A stretch of DNA of 32,275 nt from Bacillota bacterium (lineage in GTDB: Bacteria; Bacillota; Clostridia; Oscillospirales; CAG-272): assembly GCA_029219205.1 (NCBI GenBank), contig JAQXSY010000014.1:1-32275 (forward strand). The letters are read 5' to 3'. Within the stretch, counting starts at the first letter, position 1, and every line of letters begins with the position of its first letter. The notes under the pieces are model-generated. The model ran no database searches. It worked only from the letters and a program-made list of their open reading frames with translations, and was not told where the DNA came from. The translations under genes and the position numbers were made by a program. Positions 19,017-27,215 of this stretch are shown here, piece by piece.

Positions 19017-19856
19017 ATGAAAACTAATATTTTCCCGGCGGCCCCGGATGAATGCCGCGTACGTATGCTTCCCGCGCTTTCCATAGCTCCGAATCCCTCC
19101 CAGCCGCGGCGTTTTTTTGCCGACGAAACCATTCTTTCTCTTGCCGACAGTATCCGCCGGCACGGAATTCTTCAGCCGCTCAGCGTTCGTCTTATTGACG
19201 GTATGAAATATGAGCTGATTGCAGGGGAACGAAGGCTCCGTGCCGCAAAGCTTATCGGAATGAAGGATGTTCCGTGCCTGGTTATCGCCGCAGACGAGCG
19301 CCGTTCCGCAGAGCTTGCAATTATCGAAAATTTACAGCGTGAGGATCTGAATATCTTTGAACAGGCAGGCGCCATTGCGTCGCTTATCGATATTTACGGT
19401 CTCACTCAGGAGCAGGCCGCAAAAAGGCTGTCGTCAAGCCAATCTTATGTTGCAAACAAGCTGCGTATTTTAAAGCTTACATCAGAGGAACGCGAAATTA
19501 TACTCAAACACGGTCTTTCCGAACGTCACGCCCGCACTCTTCTGCGCATAGACGATCCGGAACGCCGGCTTGCCGCGCTCGAACACATTGCCGAAGCTTC
19601 GCTCAACGTATCTCAATCTGAAGAATACGTCGACCGAATTTTGACATCACCCGAACCGGTTCAGCCCGAGTCCGCAAGCAAAACGTCCGAAAAGGGAAGA
19701 GAGCGTCTGATCCTGAAGGATATCCGTATTTTCTACAACACAGTCGACCGTGCCGTCGAAACAATGGAGCGTGCAGGCGTCGCCGTTACAAGCGAGCGGC
19801 ATGAATCCGACGATTTTTACGAGCTTTTGATAAAAGTCAGAAAAACTGCGTGTTAA
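19017..19856 (+). CDS. noc: Noc-type ParB family protein
   Basis: ParB/sulfiredoxin fold with GERRLRAAK, ENLQREDLNIFEQA, SSSQSYVANKLRILKL; Noc-like C-terminus RIFYNTVDRAVETMERAGV; synteny rsmG-noc-parA. Confidence 0.85.
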   Translation: MKTNIFPAAPDECRVRMLPALSIAPNPSQPRRFFADETILSLADSIRRHGILQPLSVRLIDGMKYELIAGERRLRAAKLIGMKDVPCLVIAADERRSAELAIIENLQREDLNIFEQAGAIASLIDIYGLTQEQAAKRLSSSQSYVANKLRILKLTSEEREIILKHGLSERHARTLLRIDDPERRLAALEHIAEASLNVSQSEEYVDRILTSPEPVQPESASKTSEKGRERLILKDIRIFYNTVDRAVETMERAGVAVTSERHESDDFYELLIKVRKTAC

Positions 19857-19857
19857 T

Positions 19858-19873
19858 TGTTTCACGTGAAACA
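19858..19873. promoter_or_regulatory. parS: parS centromere site 1
   Basis: TGTTTCACGTGAAACA, perfect 16-bp palindrome matching the ParB parS consensus. Confidence 0.95.
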
Positions 19874-19894
19874 CCGTGCGCCGGCAGCATTCGA

Positions 19895-19910
19895 TGTTTC
19901 ACGTGAAACA
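19895..19910. promoter_or_regulatory. parS: parS centromere site 2
   Basis: TGTTTCACGTGAAACA, second identical copy 37 bp downstream of the first. Confidence 0.95.
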
Positions 19911-19943
19911 TTTTTATGTAAATGTAAAAACTCAGAGATATTA

Positions 19944-19972
19944 TTGACAAGAGAAGTGTAAATTGTTATAAT
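19944..19972 (+). promoter_or_regulatory. Consensus sigma-A promoter for parAB
   Basis: TTGACA - 17 bp - TATAAT, both hexamers perfect, upstream of the GTG start at 20008. Confidence 0.8.
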
Positions 19973-20007
19973 ATATGTTAACCATATATTAGCGGAGGGT
20001 TTCCCAA

Positions 20008-20769
20008 GTGGGCAAAATCGTTGTGTTTGCCAACCAGAAAGGCGGCGTCGGAAAAACAACCTCGGCGGTAAATATCGCCGCGGCAGTGGGCGCTAAAGGA
20101 AAAAAAGTTTTACTCGTTGATATGGACCCGCAGGGTAACACCTCGAGCGGAGTCGGAATCAACAAAAAGAGCATGAAGCTCTCTTCATATGACATTCTTA
20201 TAAACCGAAGCAGCGCGGAATCCTGCGTCGTCGAAACCGACTTTGAAAACTTATCTATAATTCCGTCAAATATTTCGCTCGCGGGAGCCGAATTTGAACT
20301 TGTTTCAAGCGATAACCGCGAAACGCGGCTTAAAAGCGCTCTTTCGATTATAAAAGACCGTTTCGACTATATTTTCGTTGACTGCCCGCCGTCGCTCGGT
20401 ATCCTGACCGTAAACGCGCTGGTGGCCTGCGACGGCGTACTTGTGCCTATGCAGTGCGAGTATTATTCGCTTGAAGGTTTGTCGCAGCTCATGGTGTCAA
20501 TCAAGCAGGTTAAACGGCTTTATAACCCCGGGCTCGAAATCGTCGGAATCATTATTACAATGTACAACGGACGGCTGAATCTGTCGCTTCAGGTCATGGA
20601 TGAATTGAAAAAATATTATGCAAATAAATTATTTTCAACAACAATTCCACGAAACGTGCGTCTAAGCGAAGCGCCGAGTTACGGAATGCCGGTGCGTTAT
20701 TATGACAAATACAGCAACGGCGCTGAGGCATACGACAAAATTTCAGAGGAACTTATCGAACGAATATGA
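20008..20769 (+). CDS. parA: Chromosome partitioning ATPase ParA/Soj
   Basis: VFANQKGGVGKTTSAVNIAAAVG Walker A variant, DMDPQGN; GTG start after a ggaggg RBS. Confidence 0.97.
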   Translation: MGKIVVFANQKGGVGKTTSAVNIAAAVGAKGKKVLLVDMDPQGNTSSGVGINKKSMKLSSYDILINRSSAESCVVETDFENLSIIPSNISLAGAEFELVSSDNRETRLKSALSIIKDRFDYIFVDCPPSLGILTVNALVACDGVLVPMQCEYYSLEGLSQLMVSIKQVKRLYNPGLEIVGIIITMYNGRLNLSLQVMDELKKYYANKLFSTTIPRNVRLSEAPSYGMPVRYYDKYSNGAEAYDKISEELIERI

Positions 20770-20802
20770 TTTCCCCTCACACTTTTAAAAGGAGTGAATT
20801 TA

Positions 20803-21693
20803 ATGGCAAAAAGTAAAATCAGCGGACTCGGCAGAGGTCTTGACGCAATATTCGAAGACAATTCCGCAAGCACCAACGAGAGTGTGACAATGCTCAGACT
20901 GTCAGAAATTGAACCAAATCCCGATCAGCCCCGACGTTCCTTTGATTCCGAGGCACTGTCTCAACTCGCCGATTCAATCGCCGCAAACGGACTTATTCAG
21001 CCTCTTATAGTGCGCCCGGGAAAAAGCGAAGGCTATTATGAAATAATCGCCGGAGAAAGACGCTGGCGAGCGTCAAAAATGGCGGGACTTAACGAAGTTC
21101 CGGTCATAATAATGGACCTTGACGATATTAAAGCCGCTCAGATTTCCCTTATTGAAAATATACAGCGCGAAAACCTGAATGCGATTGAAGAAGCGAACGC
21201 TTTTAAGAAATTAATAACCGAATACGCCATGACGCAGGAAGAGCTTTCCAGACAAATCGGCAAGAGCCGCAGTCTGATTGCCAACACGCTGAGGCTGCTC
21301 GATCTTCCGGAATCCGTAGCGTCAATGGTTGAAAAAGGCGAGCTTTCAGCCGGCCACGCGCGCACCTTGCTCGGACTGCAAAACCGCGAGCTTATCGAAG
21401 GCGCCGCTATAACCGCAAAAAAGAAAGAACTTTCGGTCAGAGCGCTTGAAAACCTTGTTAAAAGCATGAATCGTCTGGAAGAGCAGGCCGAGGAAGCAAA
21501 AGAAGAAGAAAAAAATACGGTTAACGTTGATTATACCGCAGAGCTTGCGCGTAAAATGACCTCCCGTCTCGGAAGACGCATTACAATACGCAGCAAGGGC
21601 AAAACCCACCGCGTCGAAATTGAATATGAAAACGACAGTGATCTCGACGATATTATAAAACTCCTTTGCGGAGACAACATTTTTGACGAATAA
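20803..21693 (+). CDS. parB: Chromosome partitioning protein ParB/Spo0J
   Basis: KISGLGRGLDAIFED, GERRWRASKMAGL, IENIQRENLNAIEEA; ATG 20803 after a ggag RBS. Confidence 0.97.
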   Translation: MAKSKISGLGRGLDAIFEDNSASTNESVTMLRLSEIEPNPDQPRRSFDSEALSQLADSIAANGLIQPLIVRPGKSEGYYEIIAGERRWRASKMAGLNEVPVIIMDLDDIKAAQISLIENIQRENLNAIEEANAFKKLITEYAMTQEELSRQIGKSRSLIANTLRLLDLPESVASMVEKGELSAGHARTLLGLQNRELIEGAAITAKKKELSVRALENLVKSMNRLEEQAEEAKEEEKNTVNVDYTAELARKMTSRLGRRITIRSKGKTHRVEIEYENDSDLDDIIKLLCGDNIFDE

Positions 21694-21729
21694 TTTATCG
21701 TTTACATAAAAAGGAAGGCATATATAACA

Positions 21730-23019
21730 ATGATCGACATTAAGTATATCAGAGAAAACCCTGCGGAAGTGATTGAACGCTTCGCCATTAAAGGACGCGA
21801 CGCAAACGCTGAAATTAAAGAGATTCTTGAACTCGACGAAAAGCGCCGCGCAATGATTGCCGAAAACGAAACTCTCAAGGCCGAGCAGAATCGGGCGTCC
21901 AAAATGGTTCCGCAGTATAAAAAAGAAGGAAAAGACACGGCGGAGCTTTTTGCAAAAATGAAAGAAATGTCGGCAACAATAAAGGCAAACGACGAGAAGC
22001 TTTCGGACGTAGAAGACCGCTTCAACACACTTATGCTCGGGCTACCGAATCTTCCCGACCGTGACCTTAAACCCGGCGGAAAAGAAAACAACGAGCCTCT
22101 CCGCTACTTTGGAGAGCCGCACAAATTCGGCTTTGAGCCGAAAAACCACGTTGATATCTGTACAGACCTCGGTCTCATCGATTATAAACGCGGAGTTAAA
22201 CTCTCGGGAAACGGCTTTTGGATTTACCGTGGTATGGGCGCGCGTCTTGAATGGGCGCTTCTGAATTATTTCATCGAAACGCATCTTTCAAACGGATTTG
22301 AACTTGTCCTTGTACCTCATATGCTCGGATATGAGTGCGGTCTGACCGCGGGACAGTTCCCCAAATTTGAAGAGGACGTTTACTGGCTCGAAACCGCAGA
22401 GGACGAACGCCGCCGCTTTATGCTTCCGACTGCCGAAACCGCGCTCGTTTCACTCCACAGGGACGAAATCCTTTCCGAAGCAGAACTCCCCAAAAAATAC
22501 ATCAGCTACACGCCCTGTTTCCGCCGCGAAGCCGGATCATACCGCGCGGACGAACGGGGAATGGTGCGCGGACATCAGTTTAATAAAGTCGAGATGGTTC
22601 AGTATACGCTTCCGGAAAAATCAGACGAAGCATTTGACGAACTTGTCGCAAACGCCGAAAATCTTGTCCGCGGACTAGGATTCCATTTCCGCACTGTAAA
22701 GCTCGCCGCAGAAGACTGCTCGGCTTCCATGGCGCGCACCTACGATATTGAAATCCATATCCCTTCGATGAACGGATATAAGGAAGTAAGCTCCGTTTCA
22801 AACGCACGTGATTATCAGGCGCGCCGCGGAAATATGCGATTCCGCCGCGAAGGCTCGGGAAAACCCGAATTTGTTCATACTCTCAACGGCTCCGGCCTTG
22901 CGACAAGCCGTATTCTTCCCGCAATTGTCGAACAAAACCAAAATGCCGACGGAAGCGTAACCGTACCGGAAGTTCTTCGAAAATATATCGGCGCGGAACG
23001 CATCGAACGCGGTATGTGA
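21730..23019 (+). CDS. serS: Serine--tRNA ligase
   Basis: MIDIKYIRENPAEV N-terminus; FRREAGSYRADERGMVRGHQFNKVEM; HTLNGSGLATSRILPAIVEQNQ. Confidence 0.98.
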   Translation: MIDIKYIRENPAEVIERFAIKGRDANAEIKEILELDEKRRAMIAENETLKAEQNRASKMVPQYKKEGKDTAELFAKMKEMSATIKANDEKLSDVEDRFNTLMLGLPNLPDRDLKPGGKENNEPLRYFGEPHKFGFEPKNHVDICTDLGLIDYKRGVKLSGNGFWIYRGMGARLEWALLNYFIETHLSNGFELVLVPHMLGYECGLTAGQFPKFEEDVYWLETAEDERRRFMLPTAETALVSLHRDEILSEAELPKKYISYTPCFRREAGSYRADERGMVRGHQFNKVEMVQYTLPEKSDEAFDELVANAENLVRGLGFHFRTVKLAAEDCSASMARTYDIEIHIPSMNGYKEVSSVSNARDYQARRGNMRFRREGSGKPEFVHTLNGSGLATSRILPAIVEQNQNADGSVTVPEVLRKYIGAERIERGM

Positions 23020-23049
23020 CCTTGCCTGTCACGGTCGGAAAGGCATTAC

Positions 23050-23556
23050 ATGTTCAATATTTCCAATTTTTTAACAAACAGCAATATTACGCTTGAGCTT
23101 GTCGTTTGGCCGATGTGCGTGGGATTTATCATTGCTCTGGGTCTTATTCTTTACAGCAAAAATGTTCACGGCGTTCTTATACGCAAATTAAAAGAACAGA
23201 GCGCTTTTTCCCCGGACAATGCCGCAAGCCTCGGAGAGCTTGGTCTTTCCGGACGAAAACTGATCCGATTTTCGCTAAGGCGAGGAAGTATGCTGCGTAA
23301 AGTTGTTTACGGCTTCGCCGGAGAGATGCCGGACGAAACCACCGCCGAAAAAATCAACTCTGCGCTTCCCGACAAAAACGTGTCCCTTGACGACCTGAAA
23401 TTTTATATTCCCGAAAAACACACCGAAAAAGCGGAAACCATGTACAACTCCGGCGGCGCTTCCATTCTTACGGTTATCTGCGCAATTGTGCTCTGCCTCT
23501 GCGCTGTTTTACTGGTGCTTGCGCTTGTGCCGTGGATATTGGGTTTTCTGACCTGA
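23050..23556 (+). CDS. Membrane protein of unknown function with N- and C-terminal TM segments
   Basis: 168-aa ORF; hydrophobic LVVWPMCVGFIIALGLIL and ILTVICAIVLCLCAVLLVLALVPWILGFL. Confidence 0.75.
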   Translation: MFNISNFLTNSNITLELVVWPMCVGFIIALGLILYSKNVHGVLIRKLKEQSAFSPDNAASLGELGLSGRKLIRFSLRRGSMLRKVVYGFAGEMPDETTAEKINSALPDKNVSLDDLKFYIPEKHTEKAETMYNSGGASILTVICAIVLCLCAVLLVLALVPWILGFLT

Positions 23557-23587
23557 CCGCAAAAGAGAATTATTAGGAGGAAGTTAA

Positions 23588-24463
23588 ATGAACGAATCCG
23601 CACGACCGGCTCAGCGCCGCGGACGAAAACAGAGAAGTACAGGATTTGTTGTTCTGATTACGATGCTAATAGCTCTTGTTCTCGTCGGCGCGACTGTTCT
23701 CGGACTTTTCCTCGCAGGATGGCGTTATATAAAGCTTAATTTTGACGACGGCAGCTTTGTAAAATTCCTTGGCAGAGTTGACTCAACCGGCACGCTCAGC
23801 AAAGGAAATCTATACTATTCCGACGGCTCAAGCGCCGAAGTCGATATGGCAAACAACAAAATAACGTATTCAAACGGCAATGTATACGAAGGCACGCTTT
23901 CCGGGCTCAGACGCCATGGACAGGGAAAAATGACCTACGCTTCCGGAGACGTTTACGAAGGAAATTTTACAAACGATGAAATCGACGGTTACGGAACGTT
24001 TAAATTTGCCAACGGAGATTCCTACACAGGAAATCTTAAAAACGGCAAAATGGACGGCGAAGGCTCGTACACCTGGTCGGACGGCTCTGTTTACATCGGC
24101 AGTTTTGCCGACGATATGAAAAACGGCTACGGAAAGTATATCTGGGCAGACGGATCATCGTATGAAGGATATTATGTAAACGACCTTAAGCACGGCTCCG
24201 GAACCTATATACTTACAAACGGCGACACTTATGTCGGCGATTTCAAAAAAGATATGCGTTCCGGAAAGGGCGTTTACACCTGGCAGAACGGCGACGTATA
24301 CGACGGTGAATTTGTTGACAACAAGATAAACGGCTGGGGTACATATACCTGGGCAGGAGGCAGACAGTTTACCGGCCTTTGGGAAAACGGAAAAATTGTA
24401 GTAACGCAGACCGACGACACTTCAACAGACTCTCCTGAGCCCGACCCTGAACCTACTGAATAA
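23588..24463 (+). CDS. Single-TM MORN-repeat protein
   Basis: TM VVLITMLIALVLVGATVLGLFLA; about seven to eight ~23-aa repeats of the type YxGxFxNxxxxGxGxYxxxxGxxY; RBS aggagg. Confidence 0.92.
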   Translation: MNESARPAQRRGRKQRSTGFVVLITMLIALVLVGATVLGLFLAGWRYIKLNFDDGSFVKFLGRVDSTGTLSKGNLYYSDGSSAEVDMANNKITYSNGNVYEGTLSGLRRHGQGKMTYASGDVYEGNFTNDEIDGYGTFKFANGDSYTGNLKNGKMDGEGSYTWSDGSVYIGSFADDMKNGYGKYIWADGSSYEGYYVNDLKHGSGTYILTNGDTYVGDFKKDMRSGKGVYTWQNGDVYDGEFVDNKINGWGTYTWAGGRQFTGLWENGKIVVTQTDDTSTDSPEPDPEPTE

Positions 24464-24468
24464 TTTGT

Positions 24469-26712
24469 ATGAAAATACTGATGGCTGCAATGGCGCTCGG
24501 TATCGGCGGAGCGGAAACACACATTGTCGAGCTTTCAAAAGCGCTCCGCCGCCTCGGACATGAAGTATGCGTTGTTTCCGGCGGCGGAGTTTATGTTGGC
24601 GAACTTGAAAAAAACGGCGTGCGGCACATTAATCTCCCTATGAACAGCCGTAATCCCAAAAAAGTATTCGCCGCATACAACGGACTTCGAAAGCTGCTGA
24701 AAAAAGAACATTTCGACGTCGTACACGCACACGCCCGCATTCCGGCGTTTATCTGCGGAATTGTTGCAAAAACAAACCGCGATTTCCGTTTTGTCACAAC
24801 CGCCCACGGCGTTTATGAAATGAACAGTCTTGCGTCGCGAATCGGAAACTGGGGGCAGCGTTCGCTTGCTGTCAGCTGCGACGTTAAAGAATATCTGATA
24901 AACAGTTACAAAATACCTTCCGATAATATTTTTTTGACTGTCAATGGTATAGATACCGAGCGTTTTTCCGCGCAAGCCGACAGCTCGGAGTTTATTTCCG
25001 AATTCGGGCTTAATCCCGGCTGCCGCCACCGCGTTGTATATGTGTCTCGGATTGACACCGCAAGCGCTCATGTCGCGTTTATGCTCGTAAACTCAGCCCG
25101 CGAAATCTTTGAAAAGTGGAACGATGCGGAAATTGTTATTGTCGGCGGCGGTACGGCGTTTGACCGTCTAAAGGAAGCGGCTGACAAGGTTAACGGTTCA
25201 TGTGCGCGCCGTATTATAACTTTAACCGGTCCGCGTACCGATATCGACCGCATAACAGCTTCGGCAACTGTTTTTGTCGGAGTTTCCCGGGCGCTTCTTG
25301 AAGCGATGGCGGAAGAAAAGCCCGCCGTTATCGCAGGGTCGCAGGGCTATATCGGAATCCTGACTAAAGATGTAGTCAACCTTGCTGTTGAAACGAATTT
25401 CTGCGCACGCGGCTGTGCGCTCCCGGACGAAGAAATTGTTAAACGCGACGTAATCGACCTTCTCGGAAGAACGCCCGGCGAACTGTCGGAAATGGGCGCC
25501 TTTAACAGATCGGTCGTCCTTGACGGATACTCAACCGAACAAATGGCAAAAGACGCCGTCGCCATGTACGAATCGACGCCTCTTCGCCGCAGAGAAAAGG
25601 GCAAGAAGGTCCTTATCTGCGGGTACTACGGTTACGGAAACAGCGGCGACGATCTGCTTCTCAGAATTATCACAGAAAATCTTCATCGGCAGGTGCCGAG
25701 GATAGACATCTCCGTGCTTACAAAAAGCCCGCGTCAAACGGCGCGCACCTGCTCTGTCCGCGGATGCAGACGATTTAATCCGTTTTCTCTTTTTGCCGCC
25801 GTAATGAGATCAAATCTTCTTATAAGCGGCGGAGGAACTCTTCTCGCAGACAATACCAGCAGCCGTTCTCTGTTCTATTATACATTCGTAATTCGTCTTG
25901 CCCGGGCGCTCGGGAAAAAAGTCATGGTATACGGAAGCGGTGTCGGACCGGTTTCGACTCAGCGGAACCGTGTGCGCGTGCTCAAAGCGCTCGGCTGCTG
26001 CGACAAAATCACATTGCGCGAAAGCTCGTCGCTCAATGAAATTACAGATTATATAAACGAAACCGGTTATTCAAACGACATTCTGTCAAAAGCGGAGGTT
26101 ACAGCCGATCCGGCCTTTCTTATGCGTCTGCCGGACCCTCTTTGGCAAAAACAAATCGCAGCTCGGCTGGGACTGATCAACGGCAGAAACTATTTTGCAG
26201 TCGCTCTCAGACCCTGGAAGGACAATGCCGCCGACATTGAAGAGCAGACAGCGGAAGCGGCGCGCGTTCTATTCCGGCGCTTCGGACTGTCTCCGGTAAT
26301 TATTGCAATGCAGGCTTCATTCGACCTGCCTATGGCAGAACGGATAGCGGAACTTATACCCGAAACAGAACCGGTCGTTGTACACGGTCTTACGGCGCCG
26401 GAAACCGCGTCGATTATCGGTATGTGCCGGTTTTCTGTCGGAATGAGACTTCATTCGATAATTTATTCAGCCGTTGCCGGAGTGCCTTCGGTCTGCATTT
26501 CCTATGACCCGAAGGTAGACGCGCTTGCAAAAGAGCTTGAACTTAATGTCATATCTGCTGAAACTCTGACCTGTGAAGATATCGTCGCCGCCGCTGAATC
26601 AGTGCTCGACAACCGCAATCAGCTTGCGGAAAAGCTGCGCGGCAACACCCGGACTCTTCGTGAAAAAGCTTCGTCCGATCCGGAATACGTCAGAACGCTT
26701 CTGAAAGGATAA
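24469..26712 (+). CDS. csaB: Fusion: GT4-type glycosyltransferase + CsaB-like polysaccharide pyruvyltransferase
   Basis: N-terminal MKILMAAMALGIGGAETHIVELSKALRRLGHEV and SRALLEAMAEEKPAV (GT4). From about residue 377, KKVLICGYYGYGNSGDDLLLRII ... GSGVGPV ... GMRLHSIIYSAVAGVPSVCISYDPKV (pyruvyltransferase). Confidence 0.9.
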   Translation: MKILMAAMALGIGGAETHIVELSKALRRLGHEVCVVSGGGVYVGELEKNGVRHINLPMNSRNPKKVFAAYNGLRKLLKKEHFDVVHAHARIPAFICGIVAKTNRDFRFVTTAHGVYEMNSLASRIGNWGQRSLAVSCDVKEYLINSYKIPSDNIFLTVNGIDTERFSAQADSSEFISEFGLNPGCRHRVVYVSRIDTASAHVAFMLVNSAREIFEKWNDAEIVIVGGGTAFDRLKEAADKVNGSCARRIITLTGPRTDIDRITASATVFVGVSRALLEAMAEEKPAVIAGSQGYIGILTKDVVNLAVETNFCARGCALPDEEIVKRDVIDLLGRTPGELSEMGAFNRSVVLDGYSTEQMAKDAVAMYESTPLRRREKGKKVLICGYYGYGNSGDDLLLRIITENLHRQVPRIDISVLTKSPRQTARTCSVRGCRRFNPFSLFAAVMRSNLLISGGGTLLADNTSSRSLFYYTFVIRLARALGKKVMVYGSGVGPVSTQRNRVRVLKALGCCDKITLRESSSLNEITDYINETGYSNDILSKAEVTADPAFLMRLPDPLWQKQIAARLGLINGRNYFAVALRPWKDNAADIEEQTAEAARVLFRRFGLSPVIIAMQASFDLPMAERIAELIPETEPVVVHGLTAPETASIIGMCRFSVGMRLHSIIYSAVAGVPSVCISYDPKVDALAKELELNVISAETLTCEDIVAAAESVLDNRNQLAEKLRGNTRTLREKASSDPEYVRTLLKG

Positions 26713-26739
26713 GTTTTATGTTTTTGATTTTAGTCTGCG

Positions 26740-27122
26740 GCGCAGACGGAACCGTTCTGTACCGAATGATACGGCGTGCGAGTTTAGCGAATATGCCGTC
26801 GGAAGCAACATAAATTTGCTTCTCGACAACGCAGGACAAATAAAACTGAACGAGCTTACCGACAAAACTCCGAAACGCGCCCGCAAATCGGGACCGCATC
26901 ACACCGAAAAGCACAACGACACGCTTATGCCGCATATGAGCGTGCGTCTGGACGTGCCGCTCAACGTCGCTATGTGAGCCACGTTTGTCGTTCTTCCGGA
27001 TAAAAAGCAATTTTGAACCGGAATTTCCCGGAGGAAAGACAACGGTTTGGTTCTTTTACCGTCAGCTTCAGCATAATTCGCGGGTGCTGTCGGCGCTGAT
27101 GTTTTTTGACGAGCTGTTCTGA
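26740..27122 (+). pseudogene. Decayed CDS of unknown family
   Basis: Coding-like frame NDTACEFSEYAVGSNINLLLDNAGQIKLNEL...VRLDVPLNVAM, then TGA 26975, then ATFVVLPDKKQF, then a +1 shift into EPEFPGGKTTVWFFYRQLQHNSRVLSALMFFDELF*. Confidence 0.45.
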
Positions 27123-27138
27123 TTGATTTTTCACCGCT

Positions 27139-27172
27139 CCGTCACATGACTGTCACATTAAGGATTTATAAT
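27139..27172 (+). promoter_or_regulatory. Pho-box-like direct repeat + -10 element for the ABC operon
   Basis: CCGTCAC-atga-CTGTCAC (11-bp period), 10 nt, TATAAT; no recognisable -35. Confidence 0.45.
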
Positions 27173-27215
27173 ATAAAAAGGTTATTATCAATAAAAATTA
27201 CAGGGGGAACACGTT

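Noticed and set aside
19647-20195. Minus-strand ORFs across the parS region (19647..19874, 19862..20059, 19989..20195)
   Set aside because: They run through the parS palindromes and the parAB promoter and are antisense to noc/parA; no protein features.
26975-26977. In-frame TGA as a possible selenocysteine codon
   Set aside because: A second frame break follows at 27014 and no SECIS-like hairpin was evident; gene decay is simpler.
27021-27036. Possible Noc-binding site (aatttcccggagga)
   Set aside because: Not the intact ATTTCCCGGGAAAT palindrome; lies inside the coding-like remnant.
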